Under the pieces are notes generated by a model that saw only the letters and a program-made list of their open reading frames with translations, had not been told where the DNA came from and searched no databases. Position numbers and translations under genes: made by a program. This document shows, piece by piece, positions 23,997-33,550 of a DNA stretch of 64,000 nucleotides. The DNA is from RHKX01 sp963826475. Its GTDB lineage: Bacteria; Actinomycetota; Thermoleophilia; Solirubrobacterales; 70-9. Where the stretch lies: the NCBI GenBank assembly GCA_963826475.1, contig CAWGXC010000003.1:62001-126000 (forward strand), read 5' to 3'. Within the stretch, counting starts at the first letter, position 1; every line of letters begins with the position of its first letter.

Positions 23997-25142
23997 ATGA
24001 CAACTATCGATTGGTCGATCGTCGCGCTCGTCGTTGTGATGATGCCGATCGGCTATCGGCAGGGGCTGCTCATCGCCGGGCTGGGCCTGGGTGGGTTCGC
24101 GATCGGAGCAGCGCTCGGCTCGCGCTTCGGGCCGCTTCTGCTGGCGGGCGGATCGGCCTCGCCATACGCCCCCGGCCTCGCCCTGATCGGTGGCTTTCTC
24201 GGCGGAGCGGTGATCGCCGTCGTCGGGGAGGCGATCGCGGTGAGGATCAGGGCGCGGTTCATGCGCGGGCGGATCATCACGGCCGCCGACTCGGTCGGTG
24301 GCAGCCTCGCCTTCGTCGTCCTGGCGCTCGCGATCGCCTGGGTGGCCGGGGCTCTTGCGCTGAATGCCCCCGCTCTCCGGGGAATCCGCGGAGACGTCCA
24401 GGGATCGATGATCCTCGGCGCGATCAACGACGTGGCGCCGCCCTCGGGGCCGATCCTGAACGTCCTCAACACCGTCACCGTGACCCCCACGCTGGACGGG
24501 CCGAGCGCTGCGGTCGACGCTCCGGACAAGGGGATCCTCGGTGATCCCGACGTCGTCAGGGCGTCGAACTCGGTCGTGCACGTCCTCGGCACCGCCTGCG
24601 GTCTCAACGTCTCCGGTTCGGGCTGGATCGCGGGCGATGGCCTCGTCGTCACCAACGCTCACGTGATCGCCGGCGAGGAGGACACCTACGTCGTGACCCG
24701 CAGCGGCGCCGAGCTCGCCGCGACCCCGACCGTCTATCGCCCCGCCGACGACGTCGCGGTGCTGATGGTCGACGGGCTCAGTGAGCGCCCGCTCCTCCTG
24801 ACCGATGAGGCCCGGTCCGGAACGAGCGCCGCGGTGCTCGGATTTCCCGGCGCCGGCGACTTCTCAGCGATTCCGGCCCGCCTCGGGAGCACCGGCGAGG
24901 TCACCAGCGAGGACTCCTATGGAAACGGGCCGATCGAGCGGCAGATGACCTCCTTTCGCGGGGACGTGATCGCCGGCAACTCGGGTGGGCCGGTCATCGA
25001 CGGCGACGGCCGCGTGCAGACGACCGTTTTCGCCGCCACCGTGGACTCGGCCCGCTCGGAAGGGCTCGGCGTCCCCAACGCAGCCGTCCGCCAGGCGCTC
25101 CAGGCAGCGGGCGCCCCGACCGGGACCGGACCTTGTGCGTGA
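23997..25142 (+). CDS. MarP-like membrane serine protease (CvpA + trypsin-like)
   Basis: The 381-residue protein has four predicted N-terminal membrane helices of the CvpA/colicin V production type (IDWSIVALVVVMMPIGYRQG..., to about 140). A periplasmic trypsin-like domain follows, with catalytic His in VVTNAHVIAG (about 221), Asp in RPADDVAVLMVD (about 250) and Ser in IAGNSGGPV (about 327). This is the architecture of mycobacterial MarP, which supports acid and envelope stress survival by processing cell-wall enzymes. ATG 23997 is used because it begins directly before the first helix; a longer upstream frame is antisense to the PBP 5' region. Confidence 0.9.
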   Translation: MTTIDWSIVALVVVMMPIGYRQGLLIAGLGLGGFAIGAALGSRFGPLLLAGGSASPYAPGLALIGGFLGGAVIAVVGEAIAVRIRARFMRGRIITAADSVGGSLAFVVLALAIAWVAGALALNAPALRGIRGDVQGSMILGAINDVAPPSGPILNVLNTVTVTPTLDGPSAAVDAPDKGILGDPDVVRASNSVVHVLGTACGLNVSGSGWIAGDGLVVTNAHVIAGEEDTYVVTRSGAELAATPTVYRPADDVAVLMVDGLSERPLLLTDEARSGTSAAVLGFPGAGDFSAIPARLGSTGEVTSEDSYGNGPIERQMTSFRGDVIAGNSGGPVIDGDGRVQTTVFAATVDSARSEGLGVPNAAVRQALQAAGAPTGTGPCA

Positions 25143-25182
25143 AGTGACAAGCCGGTGAGCGACCTTCGGTAACCTCGAAAGC

Positions 25183-25587
25183 GTGGGAGGGGCAGCTGCT
25201 CAGAGCGGTGCGAACGCGGTTCCGGCTGCGGCCCCCGCGCAACCCGTGTGCCCGCGCTTCCACGAGGCCGTCGAGTTGGTCGGCAGCCGTTGGTCGGGAG
25301 CCATCCTCTTCACCCTGCTCGATGGCCGGCACTTTTTCCGGGAGATCCTCGCCGCGGTTCCAGGCGTCTCCGATCGATTGCTCTCCCAGCGCCTGCGGCA
25401 GCTCGAGGCCGAGGGCATGGTCGAGCGCTGCGTGCACGACGGGCCGCCGGCGCGCGTCTCGTATTGCCTGACCGAAGCCGGCATGGCGCTTGAGCCCGCG
25501 CTTCGCGAGCTCTACGACTGGGCGCAGCAGTGGCGCCTGGAGGCGCCCGCGCCGCCGAGCTCGAACGGCGACGGCGACGCCGCCTGA
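25183..25587 (+). CDS. HxlR-family winged-helix transcriptional regulator
   Basis: The 134-residue protein matches the HxlR pattern. It has a Cys near the start of the domain (CPRFHEAVELVGSRWSGAIL), then LLDGRHFFREILAAVPGVSD, RLLSQRLRQLEAEGMVER as the recognition helix and wing, and the VSYCLTEAGMAL strand. HxlR proteins often sense electrophiles or oxidants through the N-terminal Cys. The GTG start follows TAACCT (25170-25175) by seven bases without a Shine-Dalgarno, so a leaderless mRNA is predicted. Targets are not evident from the neighbours. Confidence 0.85.
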   Translation: MGGAAAQSGANAVPAAAPAQPVCPRFHEAVELVGSRWSGAILFTLLDGRHFFREILAAVPGVSDRLLSQRLRQLEAEGMVERCVHDGPPARVSYCLTEAGMALEPALRELYDWAQQWRLEAPAPPSSNGDGDAA

Positions 25588-25591
25588 TCGC

Positions 25592-26170
25592 TCACCAGGC
25601 CCGGGGGTTGCCCTGCCGAATGTCGCCCTCGACGAGCGTCGCGTCGATGATCTCGGCCGCCGGCGGCTCGGTGGTGGCCCGGTACGTGGCGAGGACGTCC
25701 GCCCCGAACTGCGCAAACGCGTCCTCGACCGCATCGACGTAGCGCTTCAACACGACCGAGCCGCGGAGGGTGCCGTCGGCGCGGTTCTCGGGTCGGGCGA
25801 CGTAGGCGAGCACGCGGTCGAACGACGGGGTGGTCGTCCCCGCCTCGACCTCGATCTCGGCGGTCACGTCTGCCCGTGCGTAGCGGAGCTCCCGGCGATC
25901 GAGGCGGAGAAGGTCCTCGCCGTCGACCTCGATCAGGACGCCGTTGGGACCGGCCTCGGAGCCCTCGCGGCGCTCGATGTTGAGGCTGAGGATCCATTCG
26001 GGCAGCGAGCCGTCGGGCCGGGCGAACGTCTTCTCCGAGCGCAGGTTGTCGCGGCGACTCGAGAAGCTGCGGCGCCAGCCGGGCAGGCTCGCGGCGGTGA
26101 CGGCGATCGGGCTGCGTCCGAGGGTCATCGCGGCGCTGTCGGGATTGACCAGCGAGCCATATGCGAACAG
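25592..26170 (-). CDS. gamma-glutamylcyclotransferase-like (AIG2) protein, likely non-AUG start
   Basis: The fold is identified by FAYGSLVNPDSAAMTLGR, the loop that binds the gamma-glutamyl group in GGCT/AIG2 proteins. This motif lies upstream of the first ATG (26128). In the same frame no ATG, GTG or TTG occurs between the motif and the preceding coding region, but CTG at 26170 would give (M)FAYGSL, the usual N-terminus. The start is therefore inferred to be CTG, with product about 192 residues; a small sequence error is the alternative. It is the last gene of the addB-addA unit, starting 36 bases after the addA stop. The substrate is unknown. Confidence 0.65.
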   Translation of the reverse strand: MFAYGSLVNPDSAAMTLGRSPIAVTAASLPGWRRSFSSRRDNLRSEKTFARPDGSLPEWILSLNIERREGSEAGPNGVLIEVDGEDLLRLDRRELRYARADVTAEIEVEAGTTTPSFDRVLAYVARPENRADGTLRGSVVLKRYVDAVEDAFAQFGADVLATYRATTEPPAAEIIDATLVEGDIRQGNPRAW

Positions 26171-26205
26171 GGCCGTGCGCCCTGCAAAATCTCCCGTCTC
26201 GGCGC

Positions 26206-29200
26206 TCAGGGCTCGGCCCGCATCGTCATCTCGGGCGGGTGCGGGCAGAGCCGCGCCCGGGCGGGGCAGTCGTGGCAGAGGGCGGCGTACGGTGCCGGCG
26301 TTGGCGCGAAGTCGGCAGCGCGGATGTGATCGAGCAACTCGGCGATCCGCTCCCGCCCGGCGGCGAGGTCGGCGATCCCGAGGATCGTGATCTGCGGCTC
26401 GTCGGGCCGCTGCAGGAAGACGTAGGCGCTGCGGATCTCGTCTGCTCCGGTCGCCTCCGCGACCGCGGCGGCGTAGAGCGAACGCTGCAGCTCGTAAGCC
26501 TCGTCGAGATGCGCGATGCCTCCGGCGAGCGAGTCGGTCTTGTAGTCGATGATGGTCGGTGCACCATCCGATGAGCTCGCGAGCAGGTCGATCGTTCCGC
26601 GGAGGATGGAGCGGTCACCGAGCGCAAGCCGAAACGGGAGCTCGGGCCGGAACGTCGAAACACCGTCGCGCATCTCGGCGAGCAGCTCTGAATCGAGCCA
26701 GCCCGCAACCAGCTCGAGCGCACGTGCCGCCGCGCCGCGATCGCCGCCGTGGGCGGCCAGCGTCGAGCGACCTCGCTCGGAGCTCGGCGCCCGCCAGCCG
26801 TTGAGCGCGCTCCACTCGAGCAGATCGTGGACGGCGCGGCCGAATCCCATGCGAGCCGCCCTGTCGCTGATGGCGTCGGCCGATACGCCGGCTGGCGGCT
26901 CCTCGTCCCAGTCGGGAGCCGTGGCCGCCCCGTCCGGCGCGCCGGCCGAGAACCGCCCCGCCTCCGGCGCCGCCGCCTGCGCGACCGCTCCGAGTCCGAG
27001 CACCCGTTCGGTCAGGAACCTGTAGCCGCACCGGCGGTAGTCGGCGAGCGCCGCGTAGGAGAGGTTCCGAGCGGCGGCGGCGCCCCGCTCGGCGGTGGCG
27101 AGCAGCGGCGGGCGCCCGCCGATCGCGCCGTGCGCTTGGTCGCTGCGCTCGCGGTGGTCGATGGCGAGCAGTGCGGCGGTCTCGGCCCCGGCTCCGATCA
27201 CGTGGATCGAGACGGTCGCGGGATCGAACGCCGCCTCGAGTCCCTCGCGAGGCGCGGGAGCCTCGATCTCGACCACCTGGCCGTCGGCGCCATCGGCGCC
27301 GATCCGAGGAAGCAGGCATCCGAGCGCGGTGCGTGAACGTCGGGGCTTGTCGGACTCCTCCAGATCCTTGTCGTCGTAGACGCCACTGAGGATGAGGCGC
27401 CGCTCGGCACGGCTCGCAGCTACGTAGACGAGCCGCCCCGACTCCTCGGCCTCCGCGTCCGCGGCGTCGTCGTTGAGCCGGGAGTAGCCCTCGGTGTCGA
27501 TCGCCCCCGCACCGGCGCGCGCGAGCCGGAGGCCCACCCGCGCCGGCGGCGGTCCCTCGTCACGTGCGGCCGCGGCCTCCTCCGCGTCGAAGTCGATCCG
27601 CAGCTCCGGCGGCTGGCCGCCGATGCAGAGCCTGCGGCCGAGGTCGGCGACCGCGACGGTCTCGAACTCCAGGCCCTTGGCGGCGTGCACGGTCATCACT
27701 CGCACGCCGGCGTGCGCCTCGGCACCGGCCGCCGCCTCCGCCTCGCGATCGGAGAACGCGGCGCGGCTCGCCGCGTGATCGAGGAAGCCGCGCAGGTTAC
27801 GGCCGTCATGGGCCTCGTACTCCGTAGCGATCCGGACCAGCTTGTGCAGGTTCGCCGTCCGTCGCGATCCGTTCTCCATCAGCAGCGTCGCCAGGTCGTA
27901 GCCGAAGGTCTGCAGCGTGCGTTCCACCAATGTGTCGAGCGGCAGCAGGGCGGCGCCGGAACGCAGCAGTTCGAGGCGCTCGTGAAATTGCCGCAGCCGT
28001 TCGCGATCGGCGTCGGGGAGGCGCCCCGACCAGGTCTCCGCCTCACGCTTCTGCTCCAGCTCGCGCTCGTCGACCTCCTCGGGCTCCTCGGCTCCCGGGT
28101 CGGGCTCCGGCGGCGGCCGGAAGAGGCCGTCGAGGGCCGGCCAGAGGTGCCGTCGCCGGCCGGCAATCCTCCTCAGGATCCAGAGCGCGTCGGGGCTCAC
28201 TCCGCAGGCGGGCGAAGCCAGAGCTCCGAGCAGGGACTCGTCGTCGAGGGGGTTGGCGATGCAGTTCAGCAGGCGCATGGCGTCGGCGACCTGCTGGGCG
28301 GACCAGTAGCCGCGGCCACCGATCACGTGCGGATCGAGGCCGGCCAGCTCGAGCGCCTCGGCGTAGACGTCGACGTTGGTGAAAGCGCGCAGCAGAACGA
28401 CCATTCCGGCCGGGTCGACCCCGTCGCCGGCGAGCTCGCGCAGCCGTCGCGCGAGGAAACGCGCCTCGGCGACGCGGCTCTGCGGAGCCTCGTGGTGCGC
28501 GGTGGGGATCTGGGTCTCGCTCTCGGTCCAGCCCTTGCGCCGCGTCAGCAGGACGTCGATCGCGGGTTCGCCGGCGCGGCCGGGCGGTGGCCCATCGGGG
28601 AGGCGGCCCACCCGCAACGGACGGAAGTCGTCGAGCAGGGCGTGGCCGACGGCGTTGACCATGGCGACGACGTCGGGGTCGGAGCGGAAGCTCCCACTGA
28701 GCGGAAGCGCGACGGCCTCCTCGGGATGGGCGGCCGCACGCTCGCGGATCCGGTCACGCTCACGGCGGAAGCTGGAGAGGTCGGCGCCCCGGAACGCGTA
28801 GATCGACTGGAACTCGTCGCCGACCGCGAACACCCTGGTCGCGGGTCCGGCGAGCGCCCGGACGAGCTCGACCTGGATCGGGCTCGTGTCCTGGAACTCG
28901 TCGACCAGCATGTGATCGAACCGCTCCCGCTGGGCCTCGGCAATCGAGCGGCGCTCGCGGAGCAGCTCGAGCGCCATCAGCTGCAGATCGTCGAAGTCGA
29001 TCCCCGACCTCGATGCGCACAGCTCCTCGTAGTGGCGCCCGTACGCCTCGAGCAGGCCGCGCAGCGCGTCATAGGTGGCGCCGGCCTGCTCGACCATCGC
29101 GACGGAGCCCGGGTCATCGGCGCCGATGCGTTCGAGGCCGGTTATCTGGATGGGGGGAAGGGCCGGCCGCCGCTCGCCGTGGTTGCGCAGCTCGGAGTGA

Positions 29201-29802
29201 GCGGCGCGGATGATCCCCGAGAGGCGCCAGCGGTAGCCCGCCGCCGCCCGGACCAGGTCCCCGTCGACGGCCGCCCGCTCGTTCAGCGCCCGCTCGTAGG
29301 CTTCGGTCGCGAGCCGTGAGGCCTCCTCGGCATCGAGAACGCGAAAGCGGGGGTCAAGGCCGGCGGCGACCGGGTGGGAGGCGAGCAGGTGCCTGCAGAA
29401 GCCGTGGATCGTGGTGATCGGCGTCCCCTCACCGGAGCGTGAGGCCGCCGTCAGCAGCGCCCGCCGCTCGGGGTTCTCAGCCGATGCCGCCCGGCGGGCA
29501 AGCTCGACCCGGACCCGCCTGCGCATCTCGGCAGCGGCTCGTTCGGTGAACGTGAAGGCGAGGATGCGCTCGGGCTCGATGCCGTCGAGGTCGATCGCAT
29601 CGCAGTAGCGCGAGACGAGGACCCGGGTCTTGCCGGTGCCGGCGCCGGCCTCGAGGAAGACGTCGCGGTCCCGCGCGTCGATCGCAGCAGCCTGCTCCGG
29701 AGTCGGCGGATGGGGCTGCGGGAGGGTGGGGAGGGCCTCCGTCGCGTCGGTCGCTTCGGGCTCTTCGGGCGGGACCAGGCTGAGCTGCTCGGGCTCGCTC
29801 AT
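26206..29802 (-). CDS. AddA/RecB-like helicase-nuclease subunit
   Basis: The 1198-residue protein has superfamily 1 helicase motifs: I, EAGAGTGKTRVLVSRY; II, LVDEFQDTSPIQVELV; III, FAVGDEFQSIYAFRGADL; V, VRVMTVHAAKGLEFETVAV; VI, VYVAASRAERRLI. A C-terminal RecB-type PD-(D/E)xK nuclease follows (GTIDLLASSSDGAPTIIDYK). Cysteines in DYRRCGYRF and CHDCPARARLC frame the nuclease like the [4Fe-4S] cluster of AddB/AdnB nucleases. It processes double-strand breaks for recombination with the upstream subunit. ATG 29802 overlaps the upstream TGA by 2 bases; longer starts would sit inside addB. Confidence 0.9.
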   Translation of the reverse strand: MSEPEQLSLVPPEEPEATDATEALPTLPQPHPPTPEQAAAIDARDRDVFLEAGAGTGKTRVLVSRYCDAIDLDGIEPERILAFTFTERAAAEMRRRVRVELARRAASAENPERRALLTAASRSGEGTPITTIHGFCRHLLASHPVAAGLDPRFRVLDAEEASRLATEAYERALNERAAVDGDLVRAAAGYRWRLSGIIRAAHSELRNHGERRPALPPIQITGLERIGADDPGSVAMVEQAGATYDALRGLLEAYGRHYEELCASRSGIDFDDLQLMALELLRERRSIAEAQRERFDHMLVDEFQDTSPIQVELVRALAGPATRVFAVGDEFQSIYAFRGADLSSFRRERDRIRERAAAHPEEAVALPLSGSFRSDPDVVAMVNAVGHALLDDFRPLRVGRLPDGPPPGRAGEPAIDVLLTRRKGWTESETQIPTAHHEAPQSRVAEARFLARRLRELAGDGVDPAGMVVLLRAFTNVDVYAEALELAGLDPHVIGGRGYWSAQQVADAMRLLNCIANPLDDESLLGALASPACGVSPDALWILRRIAGRRRHLWPALDGLFRPPPEPDPGAEEPEEVDERELEQKREAETWSGRLPDADRERLRQFHERLELLRSGAALLPLDTLVERTLQTFGYDLATLLMENGSRRTANLHKLVRIATEYEAHDGRNLRGFLDHAASRAAFSDREAEAAAGAEAHAGVRVMTVHAAKGLEFETVAVADLGRRLCIGGQPPELRIDFDAEEAAAARDEGPPPARVGLRLARAGAGAIDTEGYSRLNDDAADAEAEESGRLVYVAASRAERRLILSGVYDDKDLEESDKPRRSRTALGCLLPRIGADGADGQVVEIEAPAPREGLEAAFDPATVSIHVIGAGAETAALLAIDHRERSDQAHGAIGGRPPLLATAERGAAAARNLSYAALADYRRCGYRFLTERVLGLGAVAQAAAPEAGRFSAGAPDGAATAPDWDEEPPAGVSADAISDRAARMGFGRAVHDLLEWSALNGWRAPSSERGRSTLAAHGGDRGAAARALELVAGWLDSELLAEMRDGVSTFRPELPFRLALGDRSILRGTIDLLASSSDGAPTIIDYKTDSLAGGIAHLDEAYELQRSLYAAAVAEATGADEIRSAYVFLQRPDEPQITILGIADLAAGRERIAELLDHIRAADFAPTPAPYAALCHDCPARARLCPHPPEMTMRAEP

Positions 29803-32800
29803 GCCGCCTCGTCCTCCTCCGCCTCGGGATCGTCTACGGCCGCTCCGCGTTCGATGCGGCAGATCGGCGCGAGCGCGCACCACTTGGGACATTGATCCTT
29901 GCGCGGGGAGCGGGAGATGGTGCCTTTGCGCATCCCGGAGACGATCTCGCCGCTCCGCGAGCGCGCCTCCTCGAGGATCTCGTCGAACTCCTCAGCGGGG
30001 ACGAAGTCGGTGCCGTAGTGCAGGCGGGTCTCGGCGGGGATCACCAGCCCCTTGTAGTCCTTGTTCATCAATCCCCGGGGGCGGTCCTCGCGGGTGGCGG
30101 CGAGCGGGCTGTACAGGCCTCCGATGGGCTCCACCCCGAAGCCGCGGGCGGCGAGCAGGTAGAGCGGCATCTGCAGCTTGCCCTCCTCGATCAGCTTCTT
30201 GCCCGCCGTGACCTTGCTCGAGAGCTTGTAGTCGCGGATCAGCGCCTTGCCGTCGGCGGTGACGTCGATGCGGTCGATCCGCCCATGCAGCGAGAAGCCG
30301 CCGAGATCGGCGGCGGGGAATTGATCCTCATCGCCTCGCCCGAAGGATGCCTCGAGCAGCTTGCGATCGGGCTCGAGCGGTCCTCCGCCCTCGGCGTCGC
30401 GACGCAGGAACCTCGCGAGCACCGCTTCGAAGCGGGCCATCCTGATCCTCGCCTGGGGCTGCTCGAGGTCCCAGCCGCGACCGGCCGCGACCGTGCCGAT
30501 CAGCTCTCTCGCCGCCTCCACCCAGGCCTCGACGTTCGCGGGCGAAGGCCCTGCGTCGTCAGCTGGAGGCTCGCGGTAGAGGCGCTCGAGGACCTCGTGC
30601 ACCAGTCCGCCGTCCTCCAGCGGCTCCGGATCGGGGCCGAGCGGTTGCGGGTTGAGCTCGTGGCCGACGAACCACCGGTAGGGGCAGGTGTCGTACTCCT
30701 CGATCGTCGAGGCGCCGTAAGGCCGCTCGGCGGCGAGCTCGTCCAGGACGTCCGGGTGGGTGAGCGGCCCCGGCTCCCTGGCGGCGGCGAGCGCTGCCGA
30801 CGCAGCGTCGATCTCGGCGAGAGCACCCTCGCCGATGCCGGCCGGCAGCTCGAGCGCGGCAACCCGCTCCACCGCCCTGGTCCCGAGGGCGGCGAGGGCC
30901 CTCGCGAGCTCCCGGGGCGTGCTCGCCTCCGCGGGATCCGGCGCCACCCGGTCGAGGCCTGAGCGGACGGCGATGGCGGCCTCGACCTCGTCGTCGGATC
31001 GCTCGGTCGTCGGCGCTGGGCTGAGCAGCGAGCGGACCTCGTCCACGAAGGGGCTCCGCGGCACCGGCGTGCCAGATTCGTCGCTGGCCGGATAGGAGAG
31101 ATAGAGCCGCCCCTCGGGGCGGGAGACGCACGAGTAGAAGAGATATCGCTCCTCCTGGGCCGGGTCACTGCGTGACGGCAGTCCGAGGTCTGCTCGCCGC
31201 TGGTCGGGGAGGAGGGGATCGGAGCCACCGCGTGCCGGGAACGAGCCGTCGATCAGCCCGGCGACGAAGAGGTGGCGAACGCGCGTTGCGCGCAGTCGGT
31301 AGGGGCTGAGAATCCGGATTCGACCCTCCGTCGGGCCTCGCCAGAGCGGCACCCGGACGTGACCCAGGAGCTCTGCGAGCTCGTCCGCGGCGGGCGAGTG
31401 AGCTCCGAGGTCGGCTGTCTCGGTCAGGGTCCGGGCCACCTCAGCGGCGGCTCGCAGCTCGATCGCCGGCCCGCTGGAGGGGAGCACGCCGGTGCGCAGA
31501 TGGGGGCGCTCGGCGATGTCGGCGGCGATACGCGACAGCGTCCCTGCCAGCTCGGCCGTGTTCGCCCCGGCCTCGGCGAGGGCGTCCAACTCCCAGATGC
31601 GTCGGCCGCGCCCTTCGTCCCACCAGGATTCGAGTGCCTCGGTGGCGGTGCTCATGCGACCTCGGAGCACTCGCCGCTCGAGCCAGTCGACCGAGCGCGG
31701 CAGCGCTCGGGCCGGCCCGCGCAGGAACGCGATCACGTCGGCTGCGGTTCCCTCCGCACCCGCGATCGCAAGCAGCTGAAGCAGCGCCGAGCCGGTCGCG
31801 GTCGCGGCGAGCGGCACCCGCGCCTCGGGCGCGACCGGTACCCCGAGCCCCGAGAGCACCCGTGCCAGCAGCGGAGCGGACCGGTCGGGGCTGCGGACGG
31901 CGATCGCGATCTCGTCGGGATCGGCGCCGTCGGCGAGCAGGCGGGCGACCTGCCGGCCGATCAGCTCCGCCTCCCCGCGCTCTCCGGCCCCTTCGAGCAG
32001 CCGCAGGGAGTCGTCGAAAGCCACGCCCGGCGGGTCGGGCTCGAAGAGGTGACGCTCGAGGTGATGAAGGGTCTCGCAGCCCTCGATCGCCTCGCGGCGG
32101 GGGAGGGGGGCTTCGAACTCCGCACCGAGCTCCTCGACGAGGACGCCGCGCAGCTCTGCTCTGGCGGCGAGGGCTGGGCGGTCGAGCTCGAAGGTGATCG
32201 CGACGGTGACCTCGGCGGCCGCGCTGAGGGCGCCGACGAGCTCGATCTGCTGGCGTGCGAGATCGTCGAAGCCGTAGAGGAACACGGGGCGCCCTCGCCA
32301 GGCGGCTGGATCGGCGCGCAGCTCGGCGATCGCACGTGCGGCGAACGCGGGCTGGTCGGTCATGCCGAGCTCGTCGCGCAGCTCCTCGTAACCCGCCATC
32401 AACGAGGTGATCTCGGATTCGTAGGCGCCATCAGCCAGCCCCCCGGCGGCGACGGCGAGAGACGTTGCATCGAGGCCCGCCGACTGCAGGTCGGAGATCA
32501 GCGCCTCGAGGGCCGGCGCGAAGCCCTCGCGGCGGGAGGATCGCCCGAGCTGGCGCAGCGGCGTTCGCAGCGTTGCCGCGCGGGCGAGCCAGAGGCGCTG
32601 CATCCGGCTCAGCTCCGTCCCGCGCTCGGCTCCGCAGGCTCGCCCGACCTCCTCGAACAGCCGAGGGAAGCTCGTCACCGCGCCACCGAGCAGGCCGGTC
32701 GACCCGCGGCGGCAGAGCTCGCGCTCGAGCCGGTCGACGTCGTCGCCGGTCGGCACGACGAGCAGCGGATCGCGCGACAGAGCGGCCTCGAACCGGTCGA

Positions 32801-32855
32801 GGACCCGGGCCTCCCGTCCCGATCCGGGGGGCCCGGAGATCACCGACAGGCTCAC
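29799..32855 (-). CDS. AddB-like helicase-nuclease subunit
   Basis: The 1018-residue protein begins with MSLSVISGPPGSGREA, a degenerate Walker A in which the Lys position is Arg. It lacks the DEFQDT-type motif, so its helicase half is probably structural, as in AddB. The C-terminal nuclease has GLVHEVLERLYR, GRIDRIDVTADGKALIRDYK and Fe-S cysteines in EYDTCPYRWF and DQCPKWCALAPIC. Partnership with the adjacent addA-like gene is implied by the 4-base overlap. The GTG start at 32855 is used. A TATGCT hexamer about 45 bases upstream on the same strand may be its -10. Confidence 0.87.
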   Translation of the reverse strand: MSLSVISGPPGSGREARVLDRFEAALSRDPLLVVPTGDDVDRLERELCRRGSTGLLGGAVTSFPRLFEEVGRACGAERGTELSRMQRLWLARAATLRTPLRQLGRSSRREGFAPALEALISDLQSAGLDATSLAVAAGGLADGAYESEITSLMAGYEELRDELGMTDQPAFAARAIAELRADPAAWRGRPVFLYGFDDLARQQIELVGALSAAAEVTVAITFELDRPALAARAELRGVLVEELGAEFEAPLPRREAIEGCETLHHLERHLFEPDPPGVAFDDSLRLLEGAGERGEAELIGRQVARLLADGADPDEIAIAVRSPDRSAPLLARVLSGLGVPVAPEARVPLAATATGSALLQLLAIAGAEGTAADVIAFLRGPARALPRSVDWLERRVLRGRMSTATEALESWWDEGRGRRIWELDALAEAGANTAELAGTLSRIAADIAERPHLRTGVLPSSGPAIELRAAAEVARTLTETADLGAHSPAADELAELLGHVRVPLWRGPTEGRIRILSPYRLRATRVRHLFVAGLIDGSFPARGGSDPLLPDQRRADLGLPSRSDPAQEERYLFYSCVSRPEGRLYLSYPASDESGTPVPRSPFVDEVRSLLSPAPTTERSDDEVEAAIAVRSGLDRVAPDPAEASTPRELARALAALGTRAVERVAALELPAGIGEGALAEIDAASAALAAAREPGPLTHPDVLDELAAERPYGASTIEEYDTCPYRWFVGHELNPQPLGPDPEPLEDGGLVHEVLERLYREPPADDAGPSPANVEAWVEAARELIGTVAAGRGWDLEQPQARIRMARFEAVLARFLRRDAEGGGPLEPDRKLLEASFGRGDEDQFPAADLGGFSLHGRIDRIDVTADGKALIRDYKLSSKVTAGKKLIEEGKLQMPLYLLAARGFGVEPIGGLYSPLAATREDRPRGLMNKDYKGLVIPAETRLHYGTDFVPAEEFDEILEEARSRSGEIVSGMRKGTISRSPRKDQCPKWCALAPICRIERGAAVDDPEAEEDEAA

Positions 32856-32973
32856 GCCGCCGCCACTCCGAATCCGTCCCTGGCACCCATCACCGTGAGC
32901 ATAGGTCGCGCCGCCGGCGCCGCACCTGACCTCTTTCGGGACTTTGGTTGGTTTTAACGTCGGGGGCCGCCTC

Positions 32974-32985
32974 TATCTTCGGCGC
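32974..32985 (+). promoter_or_regulatory. -10-like TATCTT before a hypothetical gene
   Basis: TATCTT (32974-32979) lies six bases before ATG 32986; no ribosome site is present. A T-rich stretch at 32948-32958 could hold a weak -35. Confidence 0.4.
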
Positions 32986-33441
32986 ATGCCCCTCTGCTTC
33001 ATCGATCCAGCTGATGCCATCCGCGTAGTAGCTGACTCGGTTGGACGCGAAGCCCGTCGCCAGCTCCTCGGCGAGGCGGTCCGCGCCTGGGTCGACGAGA
33101 TCCCCGACGACGAGCTCGAAGCCCACTACGTGAAAGCGATCACCGAGCTCGACGAGCACGACATCTCCATGCTCGCCGCCTGGCACGCCTCGATGGACAT
33201 CGCACATCCAATCCCCAATCGCGACTTCCTCATCAACGCCTTCGGCGCCCTCGGTCAGCACCGCCGGGAGGCCCTCAAGTTGGCTGCCGGCTTCCGCGGC
33301 GAGGAGGCCGTCGATCGCGGAGTCACCGAGGAGCGAGCCTTGGAGACGGTGCTCGAGTGGCTCTCGCCCGCCCGCCAGGAGGAGTTGGCCGTGGAGGCGA
33401 TGGAGCTGTATCTATGGGACCGCGCCGGCTCCGACAACTGA
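32986..33441 (+). CDS. conserved-looking hypothetical protein
   Basis: The 151-residue acidic, helix-rich protein (MPLCFIDPADAIRVVADSVG...) has no signal peptide, membrane segment or motif I recognise. Codon usage is strongly GC3-biased like that of its neighbours, and a predicted leaderless promoter precedes the ATG, so it is probably expressed. Its stop codon is followed immediately by the array of 109-bp palindromic repeats. Confidence 0.65.
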   Translation: MPLCFIDPADAIRVVADSVGREARRQLLGEAVRAWVDEIPDDELEAHYVKAITELDEHDISMLAAWHASMDIAHPIPNRDFLINAFGALGQHRREALKLAAGFRGEEAVDRGVTEERALETVLEWLSPARQEELAVEAMELYLWDRAGSDN

Positions 33442-33550
33442 TCTGACGGACTGGGAGGCGCCGACTCGGCGTCTTCGCGGGCCTCACGGCCCAATTGGCC
33501 GCATCGGCCCACTCATCCTTGATTCGGCGGCTCCCAGCCTCGTCAGATGC
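33442..33550. repeat. palindromic repeat, copy 1 of tandem array
   Basis: A 109-bp unit starting one base after the upstream TGA. The left arm TCTGACGGACTGGGAGGCG and the right arm GGCTCCCAGCCTCGTCAGA pair over about 23 bp with few mismatches; inside is a small GGGCC/GGCCC hairpin. Copies 1 and 2 differ at only a few positions. Confidence 0.9.

Noticed and set aside
27685..29319. Plus-strand open frame of 544 codons
   Set aside because: It is antisense to the AddA-like gene, which has all helicase motifs; the plus frame shows none.
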